A DNA stretch of 64,000 nucleotides from Triatoma infestans. Taxonomy: Eukaryota > Arthropoda > Insecta > Hemiptera > Reduviidae. The translations under genes were made by a program, and so were the position numbers. Below are positions 26,301-36,600 of the stretch, piece by piece. The notes below the pieces were generated by a model that saw nothing but the letters and a program-made list of their open reading frames with translations, had not been told where the DNA came from and did not search any database. The stretch covers positions 62,001 through 126,000 of the forward strand of contig JAAEAF010002717.1 of assembly GCA_011037195.1 (NCBI GenBank). The letters run 5' to 3'. How positions within the stretch are numbered: position 1 is the stretch's first letter; every line of letters begins with the position of its first letter.

Positions 26301-29300
26301 AGATTTTAATATTATTTTGTTTTATAATGTTTGTTACACTCAGCTATTTTTTTATCCTTTTCTTTAGGAAGGAAAACCATCTTAGGGATCAAATCGAAGG
26401 TGAACAAAAGGAAGCAAAAATAACAGAGATGAAAAAAACTGTGGAAATTGAATTGAATCAAGCTAGGAACTGTAAAGGGCAACTTTGTAGAGATCTAGAA
26501 TTTAATAAGGGTGCCAGTGTGCGATTAAGATTGAAAAGAGAACAATTGGAACAACTTCAACGACTTTCTTTTGATAGAGATGCAGAAGAAATGGCTACAA
26601 AAGAGAAAATCTCTGTATGTTTTGAAAATATTTCTTTTTTATTTATTTGTATTTCAGTGTAATTTTTATAAAAAAAAAATATGCTTAAGCAAATCACTTT
26701 TTAACTATAAAAATATACAATATTAAAAGATTGTACGAACATTGATTACTACTCTAGAGTATGTGTTTCTGAAATGTCGCTCACCTTTGATCTTTATACA
26801 ATTGTTCTTTATATAAATTGTTCCATCCATGACAAATAATTATTGATAGACTTTTTATTTCCGAATTTCTAATAGGATATGGTTAGAAAATTCATTGAAA
26901 TTAATGCAGATTATAATACTGCTTTGGAAGATTACCATAAATCACAAAGAATGTCGAATTTAATGCAAATGGAACTTGATAATGTCATGGCTAAAATTAG
27001 CAATGATGAAAAAGAATTAAAAAGTCAAGAGGCACAAAGTTTAAAATTGAAAGTGAGTCAACAGCTTTTTGTACAATAATATTAATATTGATATTATAAT
27101 GTATTATATCTACATATATAATTAATATAAATATTTTCAGGAAAAAACAGAGAAAATTAAATCTGAAATCGTTAAAGCTAAGACAGAAATCAAGATGTTA
27201 TATAATAAAGCAAAAGAACTGACAGAAGGTTTAGATCCGGATAAACCTGAGTTTGTGAAAAAATATCAGAATTCATTTAAGAAACTTCCAAATAAATTAC
27301 AAGACTTGAGAGATTATCTTGGTGAGAGTGAAGCGATGGTCAGATGCTTGCAAAGCAATTTCAACAATAAAGTATGTTAATATAGTAGCTCTTTCTGTTT
27401 AACTAATATTGAATCAAATATCATTTTCTGTACGCCCCCTTTCACTGTGTGTTAACTTTAAATATATGCGTATGTTGGTTGTCAGCCTTGGTAAGCGAAG
27501 GCAGAAGGCAGCCATGCCGCCGAGTAAGGCAATAAAATAGTTATAATGCAATAAAATTGTATATATTAATACAGGATGTCCCAACTAATGTGCACACCCC
27601 ATTTATCTTCTGCCTCTTTGAAACCTCTTAAATATGGAAAGAAATTGTAATGGTAACCCCCTTATTTTTTTGGTCTAGATTCAGAATATGACAATCACAT
27701 ATATCTGCGCAATGTGCCGTGTGCTCAAATCGGTGCAGTAACTTTAAATTTGTTTCTCTGAAAATAGAATTTTTTTCTTTTCATGAAAATGAACCCAAGA
27801 ACATGAAAATCGGACAAGCAGTTTCTGATTTTAACTTTAACGTTTATAAACAAAAATATTGAATGTAAGTCTCTGTTGATTTTTCACTATGTCGCGGCTA
27901 GTATACTCCCCTCAAGAAAGTTGCAGATGTTCGAAATTTTCATCGAGTGCATTCGAAATTAGAAACGAGCAGTTCCGTGTTGACTATGAAAGGTTCCCGC
28001 AACGAATTCCTCGCAAGTCGTTTTACAATTGTGCGCGTTGTGAGGTTTTTATGGAGATAGGTTCAGCTGTTCGCAACGGACCTCATGTAAACCCACAAGG
28101 AATTTCAATAATAATTGACATTTCTTGTATTTTCAAGAACAAAACTTTGAGAATTTATAAAACTGCAATAGGAAGCGTCCTACGGGAGTATTTCCACCTA
28201 TGTTGTTTTCATGTGGTACATGGTTTTCGCATACGTGATGAAGCTCGGCGTTCAAATTTCCTGGCAATGATTAACTTGCTTCTGGCAGTCAAACCTGTTT
28301 TTTTATCAATTTGTCTATGGTCGGACGAGGCAAAATTAACCAACAGTGAACAAATGGAACTTTTGAATCCGGGCTGAGGAGAATACGCAATCCACTTATT
28401 TCAGTCATCATCAGGTGGTTTTTTTCTATTAATGTTTAATGTGGGTTAATTAGTGACATGCTTATGGGCCCTACATCTACGAAAACAACTTAATGGTAAT
28501 CGGTATTTGGACTTCCTCTGCAATGTATTATCTGAACCATCGGAGGATATTCTTTTCTTAACTCGTCAACGAATTTGGTTCCAACACGACAGGAGTCTCG
28601 CCAAGAACACAAATTATTTTTACTTTGACCCCGATCCCTTTATAAATATCGTTATTTTAAAGTTCAGATTCTATTTTTGTGAATTAAATTTATGTAGAAC
28701 TTGATATATTTTTATAAATAAATGTCCCTAAAAGTATGAAAGCTTAGATTTTTATTCAAGAAAATTGAATTTTGCTCTAGTATTATTATTTTAGAATTAA
28801 CTATTGTATGTAATTTTAATAAAATAGAAGTCATTTTTGCTTATAGGTGCTCTTAGATTATAACAAAAAAAAGTTTCTTTTGGAACAGTTGTCAAAGAAT
28901 TTAGAAGATATAAGAACGAATCAAACAGTTTTTCAACAGGAATACATAGAACTCAAAAATAAATGGTTGCCTCAAATAATTGATCTTGTATCAGTTATTA
29001 ATGATAAATTTAGTCATAGCTTTTCTTTTCTTGGATGTGCTGGTGGTGTAGAATTAGATCAAGGAGAGAATAAGGTTGGTATTCTTGTACAAACTATATA
29101 TCAATTATACATATGTATGTATTGAATTATTACCGAATGTTTAATTAATTACAATATAAAATTCAGTTAATTTCTATATTGTAACCGAAGTGATAAAATT
29201 ATTAACATAATTGAAATATTCATTGCATTAAAATATTGAAATTGCAGGATGATTACGAAAACTATGGAATTAACATCAAAGTAAAATTTCGGAATGATTC

Positions 29301-32286
29301 TGACATGTTACTATTAAATCCTTTTACTCAGAGTGGAGGGGAAAAAGCATTGACTATTGCAGTGTTTCTGCTCTCATTGCAGAGTGTCATAAATGTTCCT
29401 TTTAGATGGGTGGATGAAATCAATCAAGTAAGTAAAAAATGTTTTTTATTTCTATTTTTAGTTTTTAATATTAAACAAAGCATACATATGTAGTATTAAG
29501 AGTGCATTGCGATTTTGAAAGATCTATTATGCCTAACTAATGAACGCCTTCCAAGTCCATTGCCTACAATTGTAGGAATTCAAGCATTGGACATTCTTTC
29601 CAATTGCGGGAATTCTCGCATAGAAAATGCTGGGAAACTTCAAGTGTCTTCAAGTATGCTTTCAAGAACTGTGAAAGTTCCAGGGAGAAAGAGCTTCTCC
29701 TTCAATATTGGCTTCTAACCTTATCTAGGTAATAGCGTTGAGTGATATCTATTAATCAGAAGTCTATTAATATAAATCTAATATATATTCTAATATTTTA
29801 TACTTTCTAAAGTTAACGTTACCCCTTATAAAGAAAACATAGTTTCACTATATTTTTCCTTTACAATGTTGCATCTTTTGGATAGTTGAAACTATTACAG
29901 AAAAAAAATCCTAATATTTAAGCATTGAAAGTCTTTACTATCTTGTTTAGTTGCCTCATTCTCTTGCTTTTGGTTGAGTACAGCAAGTTGGACTGTGTGA
30001 AAAACCCAACTTTTTCTTTAGCAGCCAAATAAAGACTTTATTATTATGGCGCAATTGCTCAGAAGTAGCGCACTAGATTTGAAACGGGAACAGCCCGGTT
30101 TCAAATCTAGCAATGCTGGCCTTAAATTTTCTCTTCCTCGGAGCCCCTACAGCTCACTCCGGTTATGGGTGATGTCTGTAACAAGAGAACACTGCCCGAC
30201 AATGCACTGAGAAGGCTTCCGACGCCAATGAGCTTAGATGTTGACGAGCTTAATTATATATATATAAAATTATTAAAACATTGAAACAGAAAAATAATTA
30301 CAACATTTTTCACATATTGTGAAAGATATCTTTTGACCTAAAGTAGTAATTATTTACATAGAATCATTTAGATAGCTCAAAATTGGCCATTTTTCTTTTA
30401 TAGAACTACTTATCAAGTTAGAATTACAAACTAATTTTATAATTTATCAGATTTAAAAATCAACATAATTTATTTTACTTTAAGGGAATGGATGAGTATA
30501 ATGAAGTACGCGTTTACTTCTTGATGATGTGTGAAATATCAAATAATCCGGCAGCTCAGTATTTTGTAATTACCCCAAAGGTACGTTTTAATTTATATTA
30601 TTAATTTTATTAAATTTAGATAAGTTATCAGTTTTGGAAAATACAAGTGTGAAGCATTCACTCCCGATTTTCTCTTATTACAATTTACACAGTTTTGATT
30701 TATTTATTTATCAACATTACACATTTATAAATTTCACATATAACTGAAATGTACATATGTGCGTCCGAAATATAATTAAGCAATTCAAGTAGTAAACAGA
30801 CTTTTTTCGAACTCTTGGCAACACATTACATTCATAATAATATCATATAGACGATTGGAATCGTATAATTTATTAAAGTGGCACTTTAAAAGGATACCTA
30901 ATTTTACACCTCCCCCATCACCCCTTGAATGAATTTCTGGGAGAAATTCAAATACACATTTTTAGCTTTTTTATGGATTAATCGATCATTTTAGATTAAA
31001 AAAAATTCGTTGGAGCTGTTTTCGAAAAAAATCGCAAAAACTGAAAAACCGATTTTGACCAAATCCTTATTGTCGCGTCGCCTGGTAACACTTAAACGAA
31101 ATATCAGGTTTCAGTTTTCTGCAATTTTTTTGTTTTTGAGTTGTGCTGACAACACAGACAGTCACACCATACACCACGTGTATTTTATATATATATATAA
31201 TATACATTAAATATGTATATATTAATATTATATATGTGTGTATGGGTGTGGCTATTATATATGATTTTATCGCCCCGAAGAGTGATAATACAGAGTGATA
31301 GAAGCCGGTAGAGTGATAATACAAACAGACCCCTTTCTAAAAACGACTGTTTCGGACGGGCCGGTAGACTTCAAAACACAAGTATTTCCGATGCAATCTC
31401 AATATCGAAAACACTTTATTCGATCGCAATACTTCTTCTAACAGCAGTAAGCGAAAGAAAAATTTATCTTTCGTTGAATGTTAGATTTTTTTCTTTTTAA
31501 GATATAAGATTTATTTTTGGGGTCTTGCGTTTGTGAGGAGAACAACAATATAAAAATACCATCAGCAAATTAGTGACAAGTTTTCCAGTTTTTATATAGA
31601 AACACTGAACGTTTCGGCCTTAAAAACGTTTCAGCAGTACTAGAAATTACTAATATTCAAAAAGTAAGCTGTTTCTTAGTATTGCTGAAGGGAGGCCTCA
31701 TTAGGCCGAAACGTCCAGTGTTTTAATATAAAAAACTTGAGAAATATTCTAATTTGTTCATGATATAAGATTTATATTTTTCAATTTACCAGTAATTAAA
31801 TGATGGTATTTCTTATAATATTTTAACAAAGGCTGAATTATTTTTAACAATAAGGTAATATTTTATAAATTTCTTATAATTTTTTTTACTGTCAATGTAA
31901 ATAATTGTATAAGTTGGACCGTTGTATGTATTCCAAGTTGGCAGGGCTAAAGTAAACAGTTTTCTTTTATCTTGCATCAGAGTTTATTATTTGAGTTTTC
32001 GCACCCTTATGTGTTTGATAAATCGAATAATAATCTTTTTCTGCAAGATACATGATTTTTTTTTTCATTAGACCAATATTTCCTAGGTATTGTATTTTTT
32101 TAGTTAGTCGAAGGCGTTAAGATGACTGCAGATTCAACAGTACATGTGATTTACAGCGGAGAGTTTCAGAAAAAAGATGGAATAGTAAATTCAAAAAATT
32201 CTCCAAAACCTGCCAAAATTAGAAAAATAGATTTAAATAAATTGAAATGGTCAAAAAAGAAGTATTTTGATTATCTTGGAATTTAA
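11340..32286 (+). CDS. SMC5: SMC5, structural maintenance of chromosomes 5 (21 exons)
   Basis: ATPase subunit of the SMC5/6 complex, acting in the nucleus in recombination and DNA repair. Exons: 11340-11425, 11531-11672, 12102-12257, 12669-12798, 14504-14627, 16059-16176, 16275-16403, 17642-17834, 21191-21322, 21512-21663, 21791-21880, 21962-22089, 24273-24436, 24525-24654, 26368-26614, 26876-27052, 27141-27371, 28847-29074, 29248-29427, 30485-30580, 32104-32286. All introns are GT-AG and phases agree, giving 3216 nt or 1071 residues against about 1100 in human. Walker A is GPNGTGKST (residues 47-55). The hinge spans roughly residues 430-570 (AKYIEKVIPHRDIIAFI, KIPVGSDT), flanked by coiled coils. 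The ABC signature is QSGGEK (947-952) and Walker B is PFRWVDEINQ (970-979). The start MSDTEQ is preceded by an open in-frame stretch from 11172, so an earlier ATG cannot be excluded. It looks functional. Confidence 0.96.
13085..13860 (+). pseudogene. Non-LTR retrotransposon relic: RNase H and C-terminus
   Basis: In SMC5 intron 4. Broken frames give VTDGSKDNLKVGSAFV, NEAEQLAILKAHEW and VITDSKMAM, which hold the first RNase H carboxylates. These are followed by FRWVKIHLGLEGN (a decayed H-x-G-x-x-GNE motif) and a Cys-rich tail ending DVEHLLFES. No reverse transcriptase is left, so this is a 5'-truncated, dead copy. The relic at the right edge of the window (63671-63946) looks related. Confidence 0.72.
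14930..15490 (+). repeat. Dispersed non-coding repeat, family R
   Basis: In SMC5 intron 5. It contains AAAGTTTGAAGAAGACTGTT, GGAGCCGTTTTTGAGAAAATC, TAAACGGAATACCAAGTTTG and a short CA run after TTTTGAGATATTCTGTT. Matching phrases occur at 10.7, 31.0, 35.8-36.3 and 48.2 kb. Confidence 0.65.
16404..17641. other. SMC5 intron 7
   Basis: AT-rich with a TA/TACA microsatellite at 17281-17340. A GC-richer patch at about 16830-17060 has a short open stretch reading SFYEWGRELFDVDDPHPHE and then YKSFEHDYEGVLSILFQ after a stop. It looks like coding debris but I cannot assign it. Confidence 0.5.
18232..18460 (-). mobile_element. tRNA-derived SINE, family A
   Basis: Minus-oriented copy in SMC5 intron 8. 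The tail side starts TTTAAGGCGCGTCAACATCT and the body has GCCGGCCTCCGGACA. The tRNA-like head near 18400-18445 carries the complement of the B box (CTCGAACCCGGAATC) followed by the complement of the A-box region. Confidence 0.8.
18466..18550 (-). mobile_element. SINE family B, tail fragment
   Basis: AGTAATGCCTATTTTTTCAG followed by GCGGGCTTAA and GACGTGGGCGGAAGC matches 55251-55325, where the element continues into a tRNA-like head. Here the head is missing, and the fragment abuts the family A SINE. Confidence 0.6.
19945..20110 (+). mobile_element. tRNA-derived SINE, family A, 5'-truncated
   Basis: CACGCGGAGGTGCCCTTAGATT, CATAGGAGCCTCTATAGCTTAC and GATGTTAACGCGCCATAAAA follow the order of the full SINE at 54099-54322. 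The A box is lost. It lies in SMC5 intron 8. Confidence 0.72.
20250..20760 (+). repeat. Diverged family R repeat
   Basis: CTGGTGTGAAACAGTCACACAACTTTCTTA closely resembles the phrase at about 35477-35507, and a later part mentions ACTTCAAATTTCAGC-like family R wording only loosely. In SMC5 intron 8. Confidence 0.4.
22186..23287. other. SMC5 intron 12, left part
   Basis: AT-rich intron sequence with no recognisable gene or repeat, ending at the snapback element at 23288. Confidence 0.5.
23288..23592. repeat. Snapback repeat, family H1, with hammerhead-like arms
   Basis: Two arms of about 130 bp in inverted orientation enclose a short loop around 23465. The left arm begins TTGGGTCCGCAGAGCTGGAA. 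On the minus strand (23376-23418) it reads CATC, CTGATGA, T, GGGC-GAAT-GCCC, GAAA, CAGGTC, GATG. Every invariant hammerhead position is present and the CATC/GATG stem I can pair. The right arm on the plus strand has CTGATGATGGGCGAACGCC but lacks the GAAA and GTC half. TTGCATTCCA flanks both sides and may be a 10-bp target duplication. It lies inside SMC5 intron 12, so the intact core is antisense to SMC5. Confidence 0.85.
23376..23418 (-). ncRNA. Candidate hammerhead ribozyme
   Basis: The core CTGATGA is complementary to 23405-23411, GAAA to 23388-23391, and the predicted cleavage is after the C of GGTC (complement of 23482 is not involved; the C pairs to g23382). Stem II is GGGC/GCCC with a GAAT loop and one unpaired U after the core. 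Stem III is only A-U and C-G with a two-base loop, so cleavage may need a dimer, as described for PLE hammerheads. Activity is inferred, not shown. Confidence 0.62.
23614..23778 (-). mobile_element. tRNA-derived SINE, family A
   Basis: Minus orientation: TTTAAGGCTCTTCAACATCT, TGCCGGCCTCCGAACAGTGA and CTAAGGGTAGCACAGGACTC, ending at CGCGCTAACCACT, the complement of an A-box region. A TTA microsatellite follows at 23778-23803. It is in SMC5 intron 12. Confidence 0.75.
23970..23990. repeat. GATA microsatellite
   Basis: About five tandem AGAT units. Confidence 0.85.
25050..25215 (-). mobile_element. Diverged SINE, family A
   Basis: CTGCCGGCCTCCGGGCAGAT, AGGCAGTGAACTGGACAGAC and an A-box-like end at CTAATGAGCTAATCC are in family A order but many positions differ. 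In SMC5 intron 14. Confidence 0.55.
27573..28700 (+). mobile_element. Tc1/mariner-superfamily transposon relic
   Basis: The left end TACAGGATGTCCCAACTAAT is the typical terminus of this group. A ~310-bp leader precedes ATG at 27889, and a 162-codon frame runs to 28377. It begins MSRLVYSPQE, has VDYERFPQRIPRKSFYN (helix-turn-helix region) and later LWSDEAKLTNSEQ, where the usual catalytic aspartate context is TDEA. After a shift it reads GNRYLDFLCNVLSE and RQRIWFQHDRSLAKN, the WFQHDGAP motif. The C-terminus is missing. It lies in SMC5 intron 17, in the same orientation as the gene. Confidence 0.72.
30046..30255 (+). mobile_element. SINE family A, with rearranged head
   Basis: In SMC5 intron 19. 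The head contains a perfect small inverted repeat, AGATTTGAAACGGG and CCCGGTTTCAAATCT, around AACAG. Family A body sequence follows (TCGGAGCCCCTACAGCTCAC, AGATGTTGACGAGCTTAA). Confidence 0.7.
30880..31480 (+). repeat. Dispersed non-coding repeat, family R
   Basis: In SMC5 intron 20. CCTAATTTTACACCTCCCCC, GTTGGAGCTGTTTTCGAAAA, AACGAAATATCAGGTTTC and a short run of TA/CA repeats at about 31180-31240 follow the same order as at 35.7-36.6 kb. Confidence 0.6.
31564..31762. repeat. Hairpin element, family H2, with hammerhead-like right arm
   Basis: The left arm begins AGCAAATTAGTGACAAGTTT; the right arm ends TTCTAATTTGTTC. Both hold GAACGTTTCGGCC or its complement. On the plus strand (about 31678-31724) the right arm reads AGTATTG, CTGAAGG, GA, GGCC-TCATTA-GGCC, GAAACGTC, CAGTGTT. 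CAGTGTT can pair with AGTATTG using G-U pairs, and GAAAC/GTC is intact; only the CTGATGA core is altered. It lies in SMC5 intron 20. Confidence 0.75.
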
Positions 32287-32645
32287 TTGGTATTTCAATT
32301 AAGTAGTATCATTTGACCAAATCTGTTTTTTAAAAAACAGCAAAACTTTGTACCTGTGATTTTTAGTACCTTATGCCGTTTTTATATTTAATATTATAAT
32401 GTTATATTTTAAAAATGTATTTAATGTAAATAATTGATACATAAAAATTTTTCACATTTAATTTCCTTTTTTATTGCCACTAGTTAGTTTTTCTATGGCA
32501 AGACATAATTTGGATTGGCAAATTTTTATAGAAATAAATGCTGCTATGAAGCTGTCATTTCTAGGAGGATTTTAATTAAAAATTAACTTCAAAACTATAG
32601 CAATTACGATACTCCAGTACATTTTAAAATCAACCTTTTTTTTTA
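32172..32645 (+). repeat. Duplicated block, copy 1 (SMC5 terminal exon and 3' UTR)
   Basis: This copy is the real end of SMC5: coding to the stop at 32284-32286, then 3' UTR. Possible poly(A) signal AATAAA lies at about 32532. The block repeats directly from 32648. Confidence 0.85.
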
Positions 32646-32647
32646 AA

Positions 32648-33245
32648 AAAAAGATGGAATTACAAAATTCAAAAAATTCTCCAACACCTGCCAAAATTAG
32701 AAAAGGAAATTTCAATAAATTGAAATGGTCAAAAAAGAAGTATTTTCGATATCTTGGAATTTAAATGGTATTTCAATTAACTAATATCATTTGCATTAAA
32801 TCTGTATTTTAGAAAACAGCAAAATCCTTTGTACCTGTGATTTTAATACCTGTACATTTTTTTGTATTTACATTGTTTTTTTTTTTAATGTATTTAATGT
32901 AAATAATTAGTATATAAAAATTGTGCACATTTAATTTCCTTTTTTTATTGTCACTGTTTGTTTTGCTATGGAAGGACAAGTTTAAATAGAAATAATTGGT
33001 GGTGTGAAGATGTCATTCATAGGAGAATTTTAATTAAAAATAAAAGCAAAAGTACTTCATCAATATAAACAAATGATATTTTATTATTTTACTGTTTTTT
33101 ATATTATTTTATTGTATTAGGTCAACTCTTTGTTTAAAGTATTTTGCACTATAAAAATAATAAATAAATAATTAAAAATTACCTTCAAAACTTGAGCAAT
33201 TACGAACCTCCAGGATATTTTAAAATCAAGCTTCTTTTAAAAACA
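32648..33245 (+). pseudogene. Duplicated SMC5 terminal exon and 3' UTR, copy 2
   Basis: It shares AATTGAAATGGTCAAAAAAG, AAGTATTTT and TATCTTGGAATTTAA with copy 1, and both continue through TGTACCTGTGATTTT to CAATTACGA...CTCCAG. One inserted base early in the coding part shifts the frame to a stop. About 130 bp of AT-rich sequence (33043-33172) is inserted near its end. Differences are scattered along the length, so it is not a recent copy. Confidence 0.85.
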
Positions 33246-33289
33246 AAAAAAAAAAAAAAATCAAATACGAATGAAAAAGTTCTATATTC

Positions 33290-33430
33290 TATCAGAGATA
33301 TTTTCCGTGATGGCCTGCTTTTTTTTTGTGGTCATCGACCAGTTTCGGGCGTTCGCCCACATCAGGATGCATTTGTCAGTGTGTGATAATATAGATTTGC
33401 ACAGAGCAAATTGATTGTTACACTGTTCTT
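33290..33430 (-). repeat. Snapback family H1, single arm
   Basis: ATCAGAGATATTTTCCGTGA, TGGTCATCGACCAGTTTCGG and GCGTTCGCCC mark a left arm only. On the minus strand the core reads CTGATG-TGGGCG (one A lost), then GAAACTGGTCGATG. Copy is therefore incomplete. Confidence 0.75.
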
Positions 33431-35284
33431 TATTCTAGTTTATGAAAATTGTTGGAGATGATTTTCTGAGCAAGAAAACTAAAAAAAAAAATACTTAAAA
33501 TTACATCATCCTGAAATATTAATTTCTTTAAAATTATTGTTTGCTACAATTTTTTAAGAGCATTAGAGTTACTTTTGTGATTTCATTAATTGTAATTTTA
33601 TTTTGTTCGATTCCTATCTGCAGAGTTTATTTTAAGGGTTAACTTACTAATATCTAAGGGGCCGTGAGAACAATCTCGATGTGAACAACTTCACATCACC
33701 CTAGAAAAGTAATGTAGCTTATATTAGTTTCAAAATAGAAGACTTCACGTTGTATCATCTAAAAGATTTGTTTTTAAATATCAGGTTATTTTGATTTCAC
33801 TGTCTCCAGTAATCTTAAAACTTTCCTTGCTATTATCTTAAGTGAACCTTTCAGAAATTGGAATTATGAAAAATATCAGTAAGATCTCCTGAGCCTAGTA
33901 CTTTTTCTGATCCCAGTCTGTCCATACCCTGCAATCCTTAAACATGATTATCTGCGTCGAAGCAATCAATAGTTTATACAGAATCAAATAATAAAATAAG
34001 TCTAATAAACCTGCTTGATTACCTTAACACTTTGTAAGGCATTAAGTAATTTTTTGTCAAGTTCATTATAAAATCTAATATACATATTCAAACGTAATTC
34101 GGTAAATTCAACATTACCAAAGATAAGAAATAACATCAAGTTTTCAATTTAGCAAACAAATAAGTGTCTCATTACCATTACATCGTTTTATCTGCCAATT
34201 GCAGCTATTGCTTGAATTTTAAATCTACCATTAGATACTAAATATAAATGATAGTTCTGGTATCCAAACCAAAACTTTGTTAACCGTGAGTGTAGTATTT
34301 CAAAAAGAAGGAAGAAAGTAAAGCAAATAAATTATTTGAATGATTTATTTTGAAAGAAGTTCATTCAAAAGAAATAAATTCGAAGGAATTAATTGTATAG
34401 TTTCCATCAAAAGGACGAATTGAGAAATCTTTTCCCGGTATCTACAACAAAGTCATATCAGTAAACTTATTTGTTTACATAAATCAAACAACAACACACA
34501 ACGCCAATTTATTTAATACCATTCACACAATTTCTGTAACTGAAATTTGAATTTTTCTTTATTGATATGTACATTTGTTAATCCTTATTAAAATTCTTAA
34601 TTTTTCAAGTACATTGTAATAAAAATTTTCAATAATTTTCATTTAACCATAAGTTATGAAAGTATTTTATTTAAATGCAGTTTCAAATTTATTTAACAAT
34701 TCTAAATTTACTTCAAAGAAACAAAGAAATTGCTTTTAACAATTAAAAATAATCAGTCAGTTAAGAAAATGTTTTATACAAATTCGCCGCCAGATGACAG
34801 AACGTGCCAAGGAAAACACAAAAATAAGATAAAATTTTCCTGCGTTTTTTATAAGTAAAATTGAACATTTTGAAATATCAGGATTTCAATTAGTTCAGAC
34901 TATCATAAGAACTTATATTTATTCTAATTTTCACTAATCTGGAAACTGCTGCAACCTTGCGGCCATTTTATATAAACATTTTTTATAAGAGAATTTTATA
35001 TACATTGCAATGCTCCGCATCCTTTTCTTTCCCACGGCACACAAAGTTCTTCCCTAAATTTTGCGGCATACCAAAAGTAATATGTATATATTACTGACTC
35101 AGCAATTTTTTGTCACGTTATAGGAATGAAGCAATTTATTCATTACATTTTTTCTAGGATTTCTGGAAATCAGAAATGGAATGGGGGACTCCTAGTTTAA
35201 TCATCTCTTAATATTAATGCTGTATTTAAAAACTCTTCTGCTATAAGGGAAAAATTATAATAGAAGAGTTTAGAATGATTCAGT
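33431..35284. other. Intergenic, SMC5 to Awh
   Basis: AT-rich sequence without recognisable genes; nothing supportable seen. Confidence 0.5.
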
Positions 35285-35425
35285 TTACACACTGAATTTA
35301 CTCTGTGCATGTCTGTGTTGTCACACTGTCTAAAAAAGCATCCTGAAGATGGGCGAACGCCCGAAACCGGTCGATGACCACAAAATGAAGCAAGCTAACA
35401 CGGAAAATGTCTCTGATATATAATT
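35285..35425 (+). repeat. Snapback family H1, right arm with near-complete hammerhead core
   Basis: TACTCTGTGCATGTCTGTGT begins the arm. At 35338-35378 the plus strand reads GCATC, CTGAAGA, T, GGGC-GAAC-GCCC, GAAA, CCGGTC, GATGACC. Stem I (CATC/GATG), stem II and the GTC site match the consensus; the core has one change (A for T at the variable fourth-to-seventh stretch, CTGAAGA, a position that tolerates variation in hammerheads). The arm ends ACGGAAAATGTCTCTGAT. Confidence 0.8.
35338..35378 (+). ncRNA. Candidate hammerhead ribozyme
   Basis: CUGAAGA fits the CUGANGA consensus, since the fifth position of that motif is variable. Predicted cleavage is after C35372 in CCGGTC. Stem III is the palindrome ACCGGT without a loop, so self-cleavage would probably need two copies pairing. 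Inferred only. Confidence 0.6.
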
Positions 35426-35449
35426 CTTTTTAATTCATACATAACTTAA

Positions 35450-36600
35450 GAACTATACTCATATAACAAATGTAAATCCGGCGTGAAACACTCACACAAC
35501 TTTCTCTTACTCCAGTTTTCAAAATTGTAATAGACAAATTTTAGTTTCAAATTTGATGAAATTCGTTGGAGTTCGTCGAAAACTGAAAAAATGTTCGGTA
35601 AACGCGCACTTATTTTCTCGAAACTCGGGAATTTGGCAATCTTTTAATTTCTACTTAATTTTGTTTGTTTGGTAGAATTGTACTCGTATAATCAACTATG
35701 ATAGCACTTTAGAGAAAAACATAACCTTACCCCACCCCCAAAATCCCCCTTAAATGACTTCATCAGGAGAAATATTTCAAATAAAAGTTGTTGTAGTCTT
35801 TATATATGTAGTTCACATTCCTAGTTTAAAGGAATCGTTACCGTCTAGAAAATCGAGAAAATACCAAAAAACTTAAAAATAGATTTCAGTAAAAACGCAC
35901 TTCGGTATCCAATGTTTTTCAAACTCGGAATTTCAACAACACATATACTTCTAATTAATATTATTTAGATGACAGAATTGTATAGTAAACTGAAATAGCA
36001 CTTTAGAGGAAAACCTAACTCTACCCCTCCCCCGAAAGTGCTCTTAAATGAATTTTTCCCGAGAAATGTTTCAAATAAAAGTGGTAGACCTTTGTATGAG
36101 TAGTTGATATACCAAGTTTGAAGAAAATCGTCGGAGCCAATTTTGAGAAAATTGCAAGAAAGTAAAAAAAACCTCAAGTAAGTGGTACTTCCGGTTGAGG
36201 AATTTTGACCGCTGATCTACTGTCGGATCCCAGGGTGATACCTAAACGGATTATCAAGTTTGTACTTTCTACGATTTTTCGTTTTTGAGCTATGCTGTTC
36301 ACATACGTACTACACACACCAAAACGGAATCCGGCAAGGCAGGATTCAAAGTCCCATCCTTCCTCAGTATACAATTGCAAATATCCCAACGAATCCCAAT
36401 TACCCACTTACCTACGCTGAGAATAGAGCCGTTTTGTCCAGTAATTAGGATCCGGCTATAGCTTATAGAGAAACGTACAGACCCATCTTAATTCCATTGA
36501 AAAATGTTTCAGAAATTTGGCCATCAAACTCAATAAGACTAAACATCAAAATATCGTCGTATAGTTAGTACAAACTAAAGAATTTCAGTGTCTCAAGTTT
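35450..36600 (+). repeat. Dispersed non-coding repeat, family R (longest copy, partly duplicated)
   Basis: Two successive blocks share AAAACCTAACTCTACCCCTC-like sequence (about 35720 and 36010), GAGAAAT(A/G)TTTCAAATAAAAG and a GGTAGACCTTTGTA or TTGTAGTCTTTATA segment. The second continues through CCTAAACGGATTATCAAGTT and TTTTGAGCTATGCTGTTCAC to a short ACAC stretch. No coding frame stands out. Confidence 0.6.
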
